This document shows positions 24,847 to 33,485 of a DNA stretch of 64,000 nucleotides, in pieces (within the stretch, counting starts at the first letter, position 1; each line of letters opens with the position of its first letter). Where the stretch lies: NCBI GenBank assembly GCA_004556565.1, contig SFGN01000013.1, forward strand, positions 1 to 64,000. The letters are read 5' to 3'. The DNA is from Lachnospiraceae bacterium. GTDB lineage: Bacteria > Bacillota_A > Clostridia > Lachnospirales > Lachnospiraceae. The notes under the pieces are model-generated. The model searched no databases. It had not been told where the DNA came from and saw nothing but the letters and a program-made list of their open reading frames with translations. The translations under genes and the position numbers were made by a program.

Positions 24847-26053
24847 ATTACTGGTTCCGGCCAGCAGCCTGGAAGTGTTGAAAACGGCAGTAATATTCGG
24901 TGCAGATGCTGTCTATATCGGCGGAGAAGCATTTGGGCTTCGTGCGAAAGCAAAAAATTTCTCTATGGAAGAAATGAAAAAGGGAATTGAGTTTGCACAT
25001 GAACGCGGGGTCAAGGTGTATGTGACAGCCAATATCCTGGCGCATAACCGGGATCTGGAAGGTGTGCGGGAGTATTTCAAAGAGTTAAAGGAAATAAAGC
25101 CGGATGCACTGATAATTGCAGACCCCGGTGTGTTTGAAATTGCGAAAGAAGTCTGCCCGGAAATCGAGCGGCATATCAGTACTCAGGCGAATAATACGAA
25201 TTATATGACTTATCAGTTCTGGTATAAACAGGGGGCAAGCCGTGTTGTCTCAGCCAGGGAGCTTTCCATGGAAGAACTGAAGGAGCTGAGGGCGAATATT
25301 CCGGCGGAACTGGAGATTGAAACATTTATTCATGGTGCAATGTGCATTTCTTATTCGGGGAGATGTCTGCTGAGTAATTATTTTACCGGGCGTGACGCAA
25401 ATCAAGGGGCGTGCACGCATCCGTGCCGCTGGAAATATGCCGTGGTGGAAGAGACCCGTCCGGGTGAGTATATGCCGGTTTATGAGAATGAGAGAGGAAC
25501 TTATATCTTCAACTCAAAAGATCTGTGTATGATCGAGCATATTCCGGAATTGATCGATGCGGGTATCGACAGCCTGAAAATTGAAGGCAGAATGAAGACT
25601 GCGCTGTATGTTGCAACGGTAGCCCGGACATACCGCAGGGCGCTGGATGATTATGCAAAAGACCCGGAATTGTACCGTAAGAATATGCCCTGGTATCTGG
25701 AGCAGATTTCGAATTGTACGTACCGTCAGTTTACGACCGGATTTTTTTTCGGGCGGCCTGATGAAAAATCACAGATTTATGACAGCAATACTTATGTGAA
25801 AGAATACACATATCTCGGAATCGTCGGAAAAGTGGAGAACGGACTTTGCAGGATTGAACAGAGAAATAAATTTTCCGTGGGCGAGACGATTGAGATTATG
25901 AAGCCTGACGGAAGAAATGACGAGGTAGTTGTAAAAAGAATCCTTAATGAAGAGGGACAGGAACAGGAAAGTGCTCCGCATTCAAAACAGATTTTGCATA
26001 TTGAACTGACAGGAAATGCAGATAAATATGATATTTTAAGAAGAAAGGAGTAA
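24830..26053 (+). CDS. Peptidase U32-family protein, probable tRNA U34 hydroxylation
   Basis: This 407-residue protein matches the U32 family: PELLVPASSLEVLKTAVIFGADAVYIGG at the start, then ETFIHGAMCISYSGRCLLSNYFTGRDANQGACTHPCRWKY. The four cysteines in that second block bind an iron-sulfur cluster in relatives. Family members TrhP and RlhA act in RNA hydroxylation rather than proteolysis. Overlap with the TrmR-like gene supports a role in making 5-hydroxyuridine at tRNA position 34. Collagenase activity, the older annotation, is unlikely. GAGAGGAGAAACAA precedes the ATG. Confidence 0.88.
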   Translation: MARHPELLVPASSLEVLKTAVIFGADAVYIGGEAFGLRAKAKNFSMEEMKKGIEFAHERGVKVYVTANILAHNRDLEGVREYFKELKEIKPDALIIADPGVFEIAKEVCPEIERHISTQANNTNYMTYQFWYKQGASRVVSARELSMEELKELRANIPAELEIETFIHGAMCISYSGRCLLSNYFTGRDANQGACTHPCRWKYAVVEETRPGEYMPVYENERGTYIFNSKDLCMIEHIPELIDAGIDSLKIEGRMKTALYVATVARTYRRALDDYAKDPELYRKNMPWYLEQISNCTYRQFTTGFFFGRPDEKSQIYDSNTYVKEYTYLGIVGKVENGLCRIEQRNKFSVGETIEIMKPDGRNDEVVVKRILNEEGQEQESAPHSKQILHIELTGNADKYDILRRKE

Positions 26054-26061
26054 GTGTTAAT

Positions 26062-27237
26062 ATGGAAAATTTTGTGTTTTACAGCCCGACATATTTTTTG
26101 TTTGGGAAAAATGAAGAAGAAAAAGCAGGAAAATACGTGAGACGCTTCGGTGGAAGTAAGGTTATGGTGCATTTTGGCGGCGGCTCGGTAAAACGTTCAG
26201 GTTTGCTTGACAGAGTTGAGGCATCTCTGGCTGCGGAAGGTATTGCGTATGTTGAGTTGGGCGGTGTGCGGCCAAATCCGAGAAGCGGGCTGGTATATGA
26301 AGGAATAGAATTGTGCCGGAGGGAAGGTGTGGATTTTATTCTGGCAGTTGGCGGGGGGAGTACGATCGACTCTGCAAAGGCGATTGCAGCCGGAGTCGTA
26401 TATGAAGGTGATTTCTGGGATTATTATCAGGATAAACCGGTAGAAAAAGCACTTCCGGTGGGAACAGTCCTGACGATCGCGGCAGCAGGAAGCGAAGGAT
26501 CTCCGGATTCTGTGATTACGAAAGAAGATGGAATGTTTAAACGTGGAGCGTCAGGCGAGGCACTGCGGCCGGTATTTTCCATTCTGAATCCGGCACTGAC
26601 ACAGACATTGCCGCCGTATCAGACCGCATGCGGCATTACAGATATTATGGCGCATCTGCTGGAAAGATATTTTACAAACACAAAAGATGTGGAGGTGACA
26701 GACCGTCTGCTGGAGGGACTTCTGCTTACTATGGTGCATGAAGCACCCCGCGTCATCGCAGATCCGGATAATTATGAGGCGAGGGCAAATATTATGTGGG
26801 CTGGTATGATGGCGCATAATAATTCCTGCGGTGTCGGCCGGGAGCAGGATTGGGCAAGTCACGCAATAGAGCATGAGTTGTCGGCAGTGTATGACTGTGC
26901 ACATGGAGCCGGTCTGGCTGTTGTGTTCCCGGCGTGGATGACTTACAATATGAAGCATGATATAAATCGTTTTGCACAGCTTGCAGTCCGTGTATGGGGA
27001 TGTCAGATGGATTTTGCCCATCCCGAAGTAACCGCGAAAGCGGGCATAGACAGTTTCCAACGTTTCCTGAAGTCCATAGGTATGCCTGTTGATTTTGCAG
27101 AACTGGGAGCAAAGGAAGATGATATTCCGGCAATGGCACATAATGCATGTTATGGTGACGGCGGATGCGGAGAAATCGGAGGATTTGTAAAATTAAAAGA
27201 ACAAGATGTGGTGAATATTTACAAATTGATGATATAA
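26062..27237 (+). CDS. Iron-containing alcohol dehydrogenase
   Basis: This 391-residue enzyme belongs to group III alcohol dehydrogenases, close to butanol dehydrogenases (BdhA/YqhD type), which reduce aldehydes with NAD(P)H. The nucleotide motif GGGSTIDSAKAIA lies near residue 97. The metal ligands are expected in DIMAHLLERYF, AIEHELSAVYDCAHGAGLA and CAHGAG. The start follows AAGGAGTAAGTGTTAAT only eight bases after the previous stop, so it may be read through from the tRNA-modification genes. The natural substrate is unknown. Confidence 0.92.
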   Translation: MENFVFYSPTYFLFGKNEEEKAGKYVRRFGGSKVMVHFGGGSVKRSGLLDRVEASLAAEGIAYVELGGVRPNPRSGLVYEGIELCRREGVDFILAVGGGSTIDSAKAIAAGVVYEGDFWDYYQDKPVEKALPVGTVLTIAAAGSEGSPDSVITKEDGMFKRGASGEALRPVFSILNPALTQTLPPYQTACGITDIMAHLLERYFTNTKDVEVTDRLLEGLLLTMVHEAPRVIADPDNYEARANIMWAGMMAHNNSCGVGREQDWASHAIEHELSAVYDCAHGAGLAVVFPAWMTYNMKHDINRFAQLAVRVWGCQMDFAHPEVTAKAGIDSFQRFLKSIGMPVDFAELGAKEDDIPAMAHNACYGDGGCGEIGGFVKLKEQDVVNIYKLMI

Positions 27238-27279
27238 AATGAAATATAGAATGGAATATTAGGAATTATTTGTCAATAC

Positions 27280-27308
27280 TTGAAAATGTATCAGATTTTT
27301 TGTATAAT
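27280..27308 (+). promoter_or_regulatory. Promoter of the OPT-PqqD unit
   Basis: TTGAAA (27280-27285) and a consensus TATAAT (27303-27308) are 17 bases apart, 58 bases before the transporter start. Confidence 0.8.
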
Positions 27309-27366
27309 ATTTCGTAAGTGTGTTTCGGCATACTAATAGTATATCAATATCAAAAGGAGAAGGGTT

Positions 27367-29252
27367 ATGAAGGATCAAAATGAGTTCAAGCCATACATTC
27401 CTGCGGAGAAAATCACGCCTGAGTTTACAGTCACATCTATTATCATGGGCGTACTTCTTGCGGTTGTGTTTGGTGCCGCTAACGCGTATCTGGGACTGCG
27501 TGTTGGCATGACAGTATCCGCATCCATTCCGGCTGCGGTTATTTCAATGGGTGTAATCCGTGTGATTATGCGCAAAAACTCCATTCTGGAGAGTAATATG
27601 GTGCAGACAATCGGGTCTGCAGGCGAATCTCTGGCTGCTGGTGCTATTTTCACACTTCCTGCTCTGTTTTTGTGGGCGGCAGAGGGAAAAATGGACAAGC
27701 CGGGAATTATTGAAATCACATTAATTGCACTGCTTGGCGGTATGCTTGGCGTGCTGTTCATGGTTCCGCTTAGGAATGCCCTTATTGTAAAAGAGCATGG
27801 CGTTCTCCCGTATCCGGAAGGAACTGCCTGTGCAGAAGTGCTTCTGGCAGGAGAAGAAGGCGGCGCAAATGCGTCTACCGTATTTGCCGGGATGGGATTT
27901 GCGGCAGTATTTAAATTTATCATTGACGGACTGAAGGCTGTTCCGAGCGAGGTATCCTTCCGTGTGAAGGGGTATGCAGGTGAGGTCGGAACTCAGATTT
28001 ATCCGGCTGTTATGAGCGTCGGCTACATCTGCGGACCAAAGATTTCTTCCTATATGTTTGCGGGTGGTCTTGTGAGCTGGCTTGTCCTGATTCCGCTCAT
28101 CGTACTGTTCGGTGCGGACATGATTCTTTATCCGGGAACAGCCCCGATCGGAGAAATTGGGGAAGCTATATTCGTTATATCGGAGCCGGAGCTTTGGCAG
28201 CAGGCGGTATCATCAGCCTGATCAAATCACTTCCGCTTATCGTACGTACATTCCGTGATGCGCTTAAGAGCATGAAAGGTTCTATGTCTGCCGGCACAAA
28301 GCGTACAGAACAGGATCTTAACATGAAGATTATTCTTATCAGCATAGCAGCACTTACGGTTCTTATCTGGCTTGTACCGGCAATTCCGGTTACATTGCTG
28401 GGAGCAATTATTATTGTTATTTTTGGTTTCTTTTTTGCAACAGTATCTTCCAGAATGGTTGGTCTGGTAGGAAGCAGTAATAACCCGGTATCAGGTATGG
28501 CAATTGCTACACTTTTGTTTGCAACAATTATCCTGAAACTGACGGGTGATACAGGCGCGCACGGTATGAAAGGCGCGATTGCGATTGGTTCGATCATCTG
28601 TATCGTGGCAGCAATTTCCGGTGACACATCTCAGGATTTGAAGACAGGATATCTGCTTGGCGCTACTCCGAAGAAACAGCAGATCGGTGAGCTGGTCGGA
28701 GTTGTCGCATCTGCGTTTGCCATCGGCGGAGTACTGTACCTTCTGGATGCGGCATGGGGATTCGGTTCACAAGAGCTTGGCGCTCCTCAGGCAACACTTA
28801 TGAAAATGATCATCGAAGGTGTTATGGACAGCAATCTTCCTTGGGCGCTGGTATTTGTGGGCGTATTTCTTGCGATTGTTGTTGAAATTCTTGGAATTCC
28901 GGTTCTTCCGTTTGCAATCGGTGTTTATCTTCCGGTGCAGCTGAACGCATGTATCATGGTAGGTGGTCTTGTACGTCTTGTATTTGACCGTATGAAGAAG
29001 GAAGAGAAAGAAAAAGAGCGTATCATCAGCGATGGTGTCCTGTACTGCTCAGGTATGATTGCCGGTGAAGGTCTTGTGGGAATCCTGCTTGCACTTCTGG
29101 CGGTATTTGGAGTAGATAAGGTAATTGATATTTCCGGAATGCTGAATCTTCCGACTGCAGCTGCCAATATTGCAAGTCTTGTAGTATTTGCACTTGTCAT
29201 CCTCAGCCTGCTGAAGTTCTCTGTATGGAAGAAGAAAAAAGCGGGTAAATAA
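27367..29252 (+). pseudogene. OPT-family oligopeptide transporter, frameshifted
   Basis: OPT proteins are polytopic carriers for oligopeptides or metal-chelator complexes. The first part (27367-28221) opens ...EFTVTSIIMGVLLAVVFGAANAYLGLRVGMTVSASIPAAV, and the second (open from 28194) continues AAGGIISLIKSLPLIVRTF to the end. They are in different frames. Adding one T in GAGAAATTGG at 28157-28158 makes the join read GEIWGSYIRYIGAGALAAGGII, which fits the family, and gives an open frame of 628 residues, normal for OPT. So a single-base loss broke the gene, or one base is missing from the read. Both halves are otherwise undamaged, which favours a recent event or error. Confidence 0.85.
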
Positions 29253-29255
29253 GGC

Positions 29256-29618
29256 ATGAGTAAGAAGAAAAAAGAGGCTTCGGAGAATTATCTGGAGCGG
29301 CGTCCGAAAAGGCCGGAAGGTATCGAATGGTCCTCTGACGAGGGGGGAATGGTAACGCTTCATATTGTGAATACGGGAATGATGAAACGTATTACGCAGA
29401 AGCTGCTTCACAAGCCCAAGGTGTCCCATATCCATCTGGATGAGATGGGAAGCTTTATATGGCCTCTTCTTGACGGGGAGAAAAATATCATTGAGCTTGG
29501 GAAAGTGGTGGATGAGCGTTTCGGTGAAAAAGCCCGGCCGCTGTATGAAAGGCTTGCAAAATTTTTTCAGATACTGGACAGCTATCATTTTGTGGAGTGG
29601 ACAGAAAAAACAAAATGA
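29256..29618 (+). CDS. PqqD-like protein next to the OPT transporter
   Basis: This 120-residue protein has the PqqD fold signature: VSHIHLDEMGSFIWPLLDGEKNIIELGKVVDERFGEKARPLYERLAKFFQILDSYHFV. PqqD relatives bind precursor peptides as RiPP chaperones, but no radical SAM enzyme or precursor is nearby. It starts three bases after the OPT gene, so both are surely cotranscribed, and a peptide-handling role linked to the transporter is plausible. The basic N-terminus (MSKKKKEASENYLERRPKRP) is unstructured. A terminator follows at 29641. Confidence 0.8.
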   Translation: MSKKKKEASENYLERRPKRPEGIEWSSDEGGMVTLHIVNTGMMKRITQKLLHKPKVSHIHLDEMGSFIWPLLDGEKNIIELGKVVDERFGEKARPLYERLAKFFQILDSYHFVEWTEKTK

Positions 29619-29640
29619 GGATAAAGAAAAGATAACAGGT

Positions 29641-29673
29641 GGAGTGAGGTTCTTTGAATCTCGCTCCTTTTTT
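29641..29673 (+). terminator. Terminator of the OPT-PqqD unit
   Basis: GGAGTGAG pairs with CTCGCTCC (one G-U), followed by six T. The 160 bases from here to the sigK stop hold nothing I recognise. Confidence 0.85.
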
Positions 29674-29832
29674 ATTGCTTTACCGTTCGTAAAAGCTGAC
29701 GGCAATAATTTTTCTGTATGCACAGGAGTGTTGAGAAAACGTCTTTGGGGAAAGTATGTATCAGGAGACTGTACCGGGCAGTGCCAGACAGTACTCCTTG
29801 ATGGAATTGTCTGCTGGAGATAGGATTTATTG

Positions 29833-30450
29833 TTAAAAGAAAGCTCTTAGTTTCTCAACCGCACTCTTTTCAATTCGTGAAACATATGAGCGGGAGATGC
29901 CCATCTGACGGGCAATCTCCCGCTGTGTATATTGTTCTCCGTTATAAAGCCCATACCTCATTTTCAGAACCAGACGTTCCCGTGCAGAAAGTTCGTGTTC
30001 AACTTTTTCATATAGTTTCTGTACATTTTCTTTCAGGTAAATTCTTTCAGGGACATCTTCTTCATCAGTTTCAATAATATCATACAGGTTAATCTCGTTT
30101 CCTTCCCGGTCAGTACCGATAGGCTCATAAAGAGAAATTTCCCTGCTGACTTTTTTCCTGGAACGAAGGTACATCAGTATTTCATTATCAATACATTTTG
30201 AAGCATAAGCCGCCAGGCGGTTTCCTTTCTCTGCATTGAATGTCATAACGGCTTTGATCAGACCTATAGTGCCTATAGACAGCAGATCTTCCTGTTCTTC
30301 TTCCGACTGATGATATTTTTTTACGATGTGTGCGACGAGACGGAGATTGCGTTCAATTAAAATGTGTTTCGCCTCAAGATCTCCTTCGGTATACTTCTGG
30401 ATGTAATATTTTTCCTCCAAAGGCGTCAGCGGAGTGGGAAACGATTTCAA
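29833..30450 (-). CDS. sigK: RNA polymerase sporulation sigma factor SigK
   Basis: SigK directs late mother-cell transcription during sporulation. The 205-residue protein has region 2 (NLRLVAHIVKKYHQSEEEQEDLLSIGTIGLIKAVMTFN...) and region 4 (SARERLVLKMRYGLYNGEQYTQREIARQMGISRSYVSRIE). The segment REISLYEPIGTDREGNEINLYDII is characteristic of SigK. I chose the TTG at 30450 because AGAGGTGG lies just before it; a GTG at 30468 has no ribosome site. The gene is continuous, with no skin-like insertion. CATAAACT about 30 bases upstream of the start resembles a SigE -10 box, but the match is weak. Confidence 0.88.
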   Translation of the reverse strand: MKSFPTPLTPLEEKYYIQKYTEGDLEAKHILIERNLRLVAHIVKKYHQSEEEQEDLLSIGTIGLIKAVMTFNAEKGNRLAAYASKCIDNEILMYLRSRKKVSREISLYEPIGTDREGNEINLYDIIETDEEDVPERIYLKENVQKLYEKVEHELSARERLVLKMRYGLYNGEQYTQREIARQMGISRSYVSRIEKSAVEKLRAFF

Positions 30451-30687
30451 AATGCCACCTCTTTGCACATTTGATATAGTTTATGTGAAACCGGTGTTTT
30501 TTGTGCTTTTCCCAAATAAATACCTCAAAATGCTTACGTTTATGATCTGAAATAAGGGTGATGTCTGCGTCAGCAGGCATGTCCGTTTAGATAATGCTGC
30601 GCCTGGAAAGACAGGAACGTTATTCGACAACAACACTGATATATATCCAAAATATAATAAATATTAATATAAAAATAATGAATAAGG

Positions 30688-30716
30688 TTGACATATGGAA
30701 ATAATAAGGATATAAT
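30688..30716 (+). promoter_or_regulatory. Perfect consensus promoter of comM
   Basis: TTGACA (30688-30693) and TATAAT (30711-30716) are exact and 17 bases apart, the strongest promoter in the window by match. Just downstream, TATACAGA (30731-30738) pairs perfectly with TCTGTATA (30746-30753) in the leader. Confidence 0.9.
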
Positions 30717-30783
30717 AAGGCAAAATGAGATATACAGAACAGAAGTCTGTATAAATAACGCGTCGGCGGAAGAGGAGAGAAAT

Positions 30784-32319
30784 ATGAGTTTTTGTACGGT
30801 ATTATCAGCAGCAATTTTTGGACTGAAGGTTGAGTTTGTGAATGTAGAGGCAGATGTCAGCAATGGACTTCCTGCATTTCACATGGTGGGATATTTATCT
30901 TCAGAAGTGCGGGAAGCGGCGGAGAGGGTGCGTACAGCGATCAAGAATTCTCAATTGGAATTTCCGGCTAAGAAAGTGGTCATCAATTTATCGCCGGCAA
31001 CGATGAAGAAAAGAGGGGCCGCTTTTGATCTGCCGATTGCGCTGTCGATTCTTGCGTCACTTGGGCACCTGCATCCGGATCATCTAAAGAAACGGCTGAT
31101 TGTGGGGGAACTGAGCCTTGACGGAAAGGTCCGTCCTGTGCCGGGGGTTTTACCGGTGGTCATGGAAGGGCGTGCAGCGGGAATCACTTCTTTTATTGTC
31201 CCGAAGTCAAATGCACCGGAAGGGGCTTTGGTTGATGGGGTTGAAGTGATAGGTGTGGGCAGTCTGAAGGAAGTGTACCTCTATCTTACAGGACAGCTTT
31301 GCCTTCAGCCGGAACCTCATGATTCTGCAGTTATGAATGAAGAACAGAAAGAAGACATGCCGGATTATCTTGACATATGTGGACAGGAAACAGTAAAAAG
31401 GGCATCAGAAGTGGCTGTTGCAGGCGGGCATAATCTTCTGCTGATCGGTCCTCCGGGAAGCGGAAAAACTATGACGGCACAGCGCATTTCTACAATTCTT
31501 CCTGAACTGACTTTTGAGGAAAGCATGGAAATTACAAAAATTTATAGTATCATGGGGCTTTTGGATGCAGAGCACCCGCTGATACGGTACAGACCGTTCA
31601 GAGTAGTGCATCACACGGCGACAAAGGCAGCAATGGTGGGAGGAGGATCTGTTCCTGTTCCCGGAGAAATCAGCCTTGCTCATCAGGGCGTGTTATTCTT
31701 GGATGAGCTGCCGGAGTTTCAGAAGCAGGTACTTGAGGTGCTCAGGCAGCCGTTGGAAGAGCGGCAGGTCCGGATTACGAGAGTGAACGGAAATTATCTG
31801 TTTCCGGCAAATTTTATGCTGGTTGCGGCCATGAACCCATGTCCCTGCGGATGCTACCCGGATTTGAACCGCTGTACCTGTACACCGGGACAGATACAGC
31901 ATTATCTCGGGAAAATAAGTCAGCCGTTTCTAGACCGGATGGATATCTGTGTTGAATCGCCTAAGATAAGCTATGAAGCTCTGCATAATAAAAAGACGGT
32001 GGAAACTTCTGAAGAAATACGGAAAAAAGTATGCAGGGCGAGGGATGTTCAGAAACAGAGATATCGGGGGACAAATATTGTTTCCAATTCCATGATGGGC
32101 GCAGAAGAAATCAGGCAGTGGTGCGGACTGGAAGCAGAAGGGGAAGAACTGATGCGTCAGGCATTTTCCAGACTGGGACTTACGGCACGTACTTATCATA
32201 AGATATTGAAAGTTGCACGCACAATCGCGGATCTGGAAGGGAAAGAACGTATTCAGACCGCACATCTTCAGGAAGCAATAGGATACCGCACGATTGATAA
32301 AAAATATTGGGGGAGATAG
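30784..32319 (+). CDS. comM: Mg chelatase-like AAA ATPase (ComM/YifB)
   Basis: ComM relatives are hexameric helicases that promote branch migration when transformed DNA is integrated. The 511-residue protein has a Lon-protease-like N-terminal domain (GLPAFHMVGYLSSEVREAAERVR), Walker A GPPGSGKT near residue 223, Walker B FLDELPEF, and a zinc-like MNPCPCGCYPDLNRCTC. GAGGAGAGA precedes the ATG at 30784; the frame is open upstream through the promoter. dprA follows directly, so the two competence-type genes form a unit. Confidence 0.93.
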   Translation: MSFCTVLSAAIFGLKVEFVNVEADVSNGLPAFHMVGYLSSEVREAAERVRTAIKNSQLEFPAKKVVINLSPATMKKRGAAFDLPIALSILASLGHLHPDHLKKRLIVGELSLDGKVRPVPGVLPVVMEGRAAGITSFIVPKSNAPEGALVDGVEVIGVGSLKEVYLYLTGQLCLQPEPHDSAVMNEEQKEDMPDYLDICGQETVKRASEVAVAGGHNLLLIGPPGSGKTMTAQRISTILPELTFEESMEITKIYSIMGLLDAEHPLIRYRPFRVVHHTATKAAMVGGGSVPVPGEISLAHQGVLFLDELPEFQKQVLEVLRQPLEERQVRITRVNGNYLFPANFMLVAAMNPCPCGCYPDLNRCTCTPGQIQHYLGKISQPFLDRMDICVESPKISYEALHNKKTVETSEEIRKKVCRARDVQKQRYRGTNIVSNSMMGAEEIRQWCGLEAEGEELMRQAFSRLGLTARTYHKILKVARTIADLEGKERIQTAHLQEAIGYRTIDKKYWGR

Positions 32320-32320
32320 A

Positions 32321-33400
32321 TTGAAGTATCAACACTGGCTGGCTTCTGTACAGGGAATATCAGGACGAAAAAAGATTATGCTTCAGGAGCGCATGAAAAC
32401 AGCAGAGGGTGTTTATTATATAGAAGAAACAGCCCTGGAACAATACGGGTTCTTAAACCGGAATGAAAAAAATAAACTGTTACAGGCAAAGCATATGTGG
32501 AAGCCGGACGAGGAATATGAAAAACTTATGAAAAAGGAAATACAGCTGATCACCTGCTTTGATGGCGGTTATCCAAAACGGCTCCGGCAGATACCTGACC
32601 GTCCTTACGGAATTTATTATAAGGGTTCCCTTCCCGCAGATCATATTCCGTCCGCAGCGCTTGTGGGGGCAAGAAACTGTACGGCTTATGGAGAAAAACA
32701 TGCGAGGCTGCTGGCAGAGAAACTTGTCTGTGCAGGCGTAGAGATTATCAGTGGCATGGCAAAAGGGATTGACGGTGCCGCTCAGAGAGGAGCGTTGAAC
32801 GGCGGCGGAAAAACCTATGCCATACTTGGCTGTGGTGTCGATATATGTTATCCGTCAGAGCACATAGGATTATATACGGATATCCTGGAAAACGGTGGAG
32901 GGATTCTTTCGGAATTTCCTCCCGGGATGAAACCGCTGGCTTATAACTTCCCAAAAAGAAACCGGCTGATCAGCGGGCTGTCGGATGCGGTTATAGTAAT
33001 AGAAGCAAGGGAAAAAAGTGGTTCGCTCATTACTGCAGACATGGCACTGGAGCAGGGACGGGATGTATACGCACTTCCGGGGCCGGTTGACAGTGCACTC
33101 AGCAAAGGCTGCAACCGTCTGATATATCAGGGGGCAGCGCCGGTTTTATCAGCAGAACTCCTGATGCAGGATCTTGGAATCCAAAAGGCTGTTTTGCCTG
33201 CAGAAAGTAATGCGACAAAAAAAGTGCTTGAAAGTAAAGAAAATTTAGTGTATAGTTCAGTTTGTCTTTATCCGAAGAGCATAAGCCAGATGATCGATGA
33301 ACTTTCGCTTCCGGCGCAGGAAGTCATGTGTGCGCTTGCTTCTTTGGAAATAAAAGGATATATAAAAGAAATATCAAAAAATTATTATATCAGAAATTAG
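32321..33400 (+). CDS. dprA: DNA-processing protein DprA
   Basis: DprA binds incoming single-stranded DNA and loads RecA during transformation. The 359-residue protein has the Rossmann-like DprA domain with ALVGARNCTAYGEKHARLLAEKL, GMAKGIDGAAQRGAL, AILGCGVDICYP and EFPPGMKPLAYNFPKRNRLISGL, and a C-terminal winged-helix part. The start is a TTG one base after the comM stop, with GGGGGAG just upstream. Clostridia often keep dprA without evident transformation. Confidence 0.94.
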   Translation: MKYQHWLASVQGISGRKKIMLQERMKTAEGVYYIEETALEQYGFLNRNEKNKLLQAKHMWKPDEEYEKLMKKEIQLITCFDGGYPKRLRQIPDRPYGIYYKGSLPADHIPSAALVGARNCTAYGEKHARLLAEKLVCAGVEIISGMAKGIDGAAQRGALNGGGKTYAILGCGVDICYPSEHIGLYTDILENGGGILSEFPPGMKPLAYNFPKRNRLISGLSDAVIVIEAREKSGSLITADMALEQGRDVYALPGPVDSALSKGCNRLIYQGAAPVLSAELLMQDLGIQKAVLPAESNATKKVLESKENLVYSSVCLYPKSISQMIDELSLPAQEVMCALASLEIKGYIKEISKNYYIRN

Positions 33401-33485
33401 GGGAGCGGATTCCGGAAGTCTGCTTTACTATTTGTTTTAGAAGGATTTAAAAAGCGGGAGACCGCTGATGGAGGAATGCAGTAAG

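Noticed and set aside
24830..26053. Collagenase or secreted protease
   Set aside because: There is no signal peptide, and the cysteine block and neighbour point to RNA hydroxylation.
27240..27366. CodY box at the OPT promoter
   Set aside because: CTTGAAAATG near 27279 resembles half a box, but spacing and the other half do not fit.
29833..30450. Skin-like element in sigK
   Set aside because: The gene is continuous with all sigma regions in one frame.
30731..30753. LexA box upstream of comM
   Set aside because: TATACAGA...TCTGTATA does not match the GAAC-N4-GTTC type; kept only as a leader hairpin.
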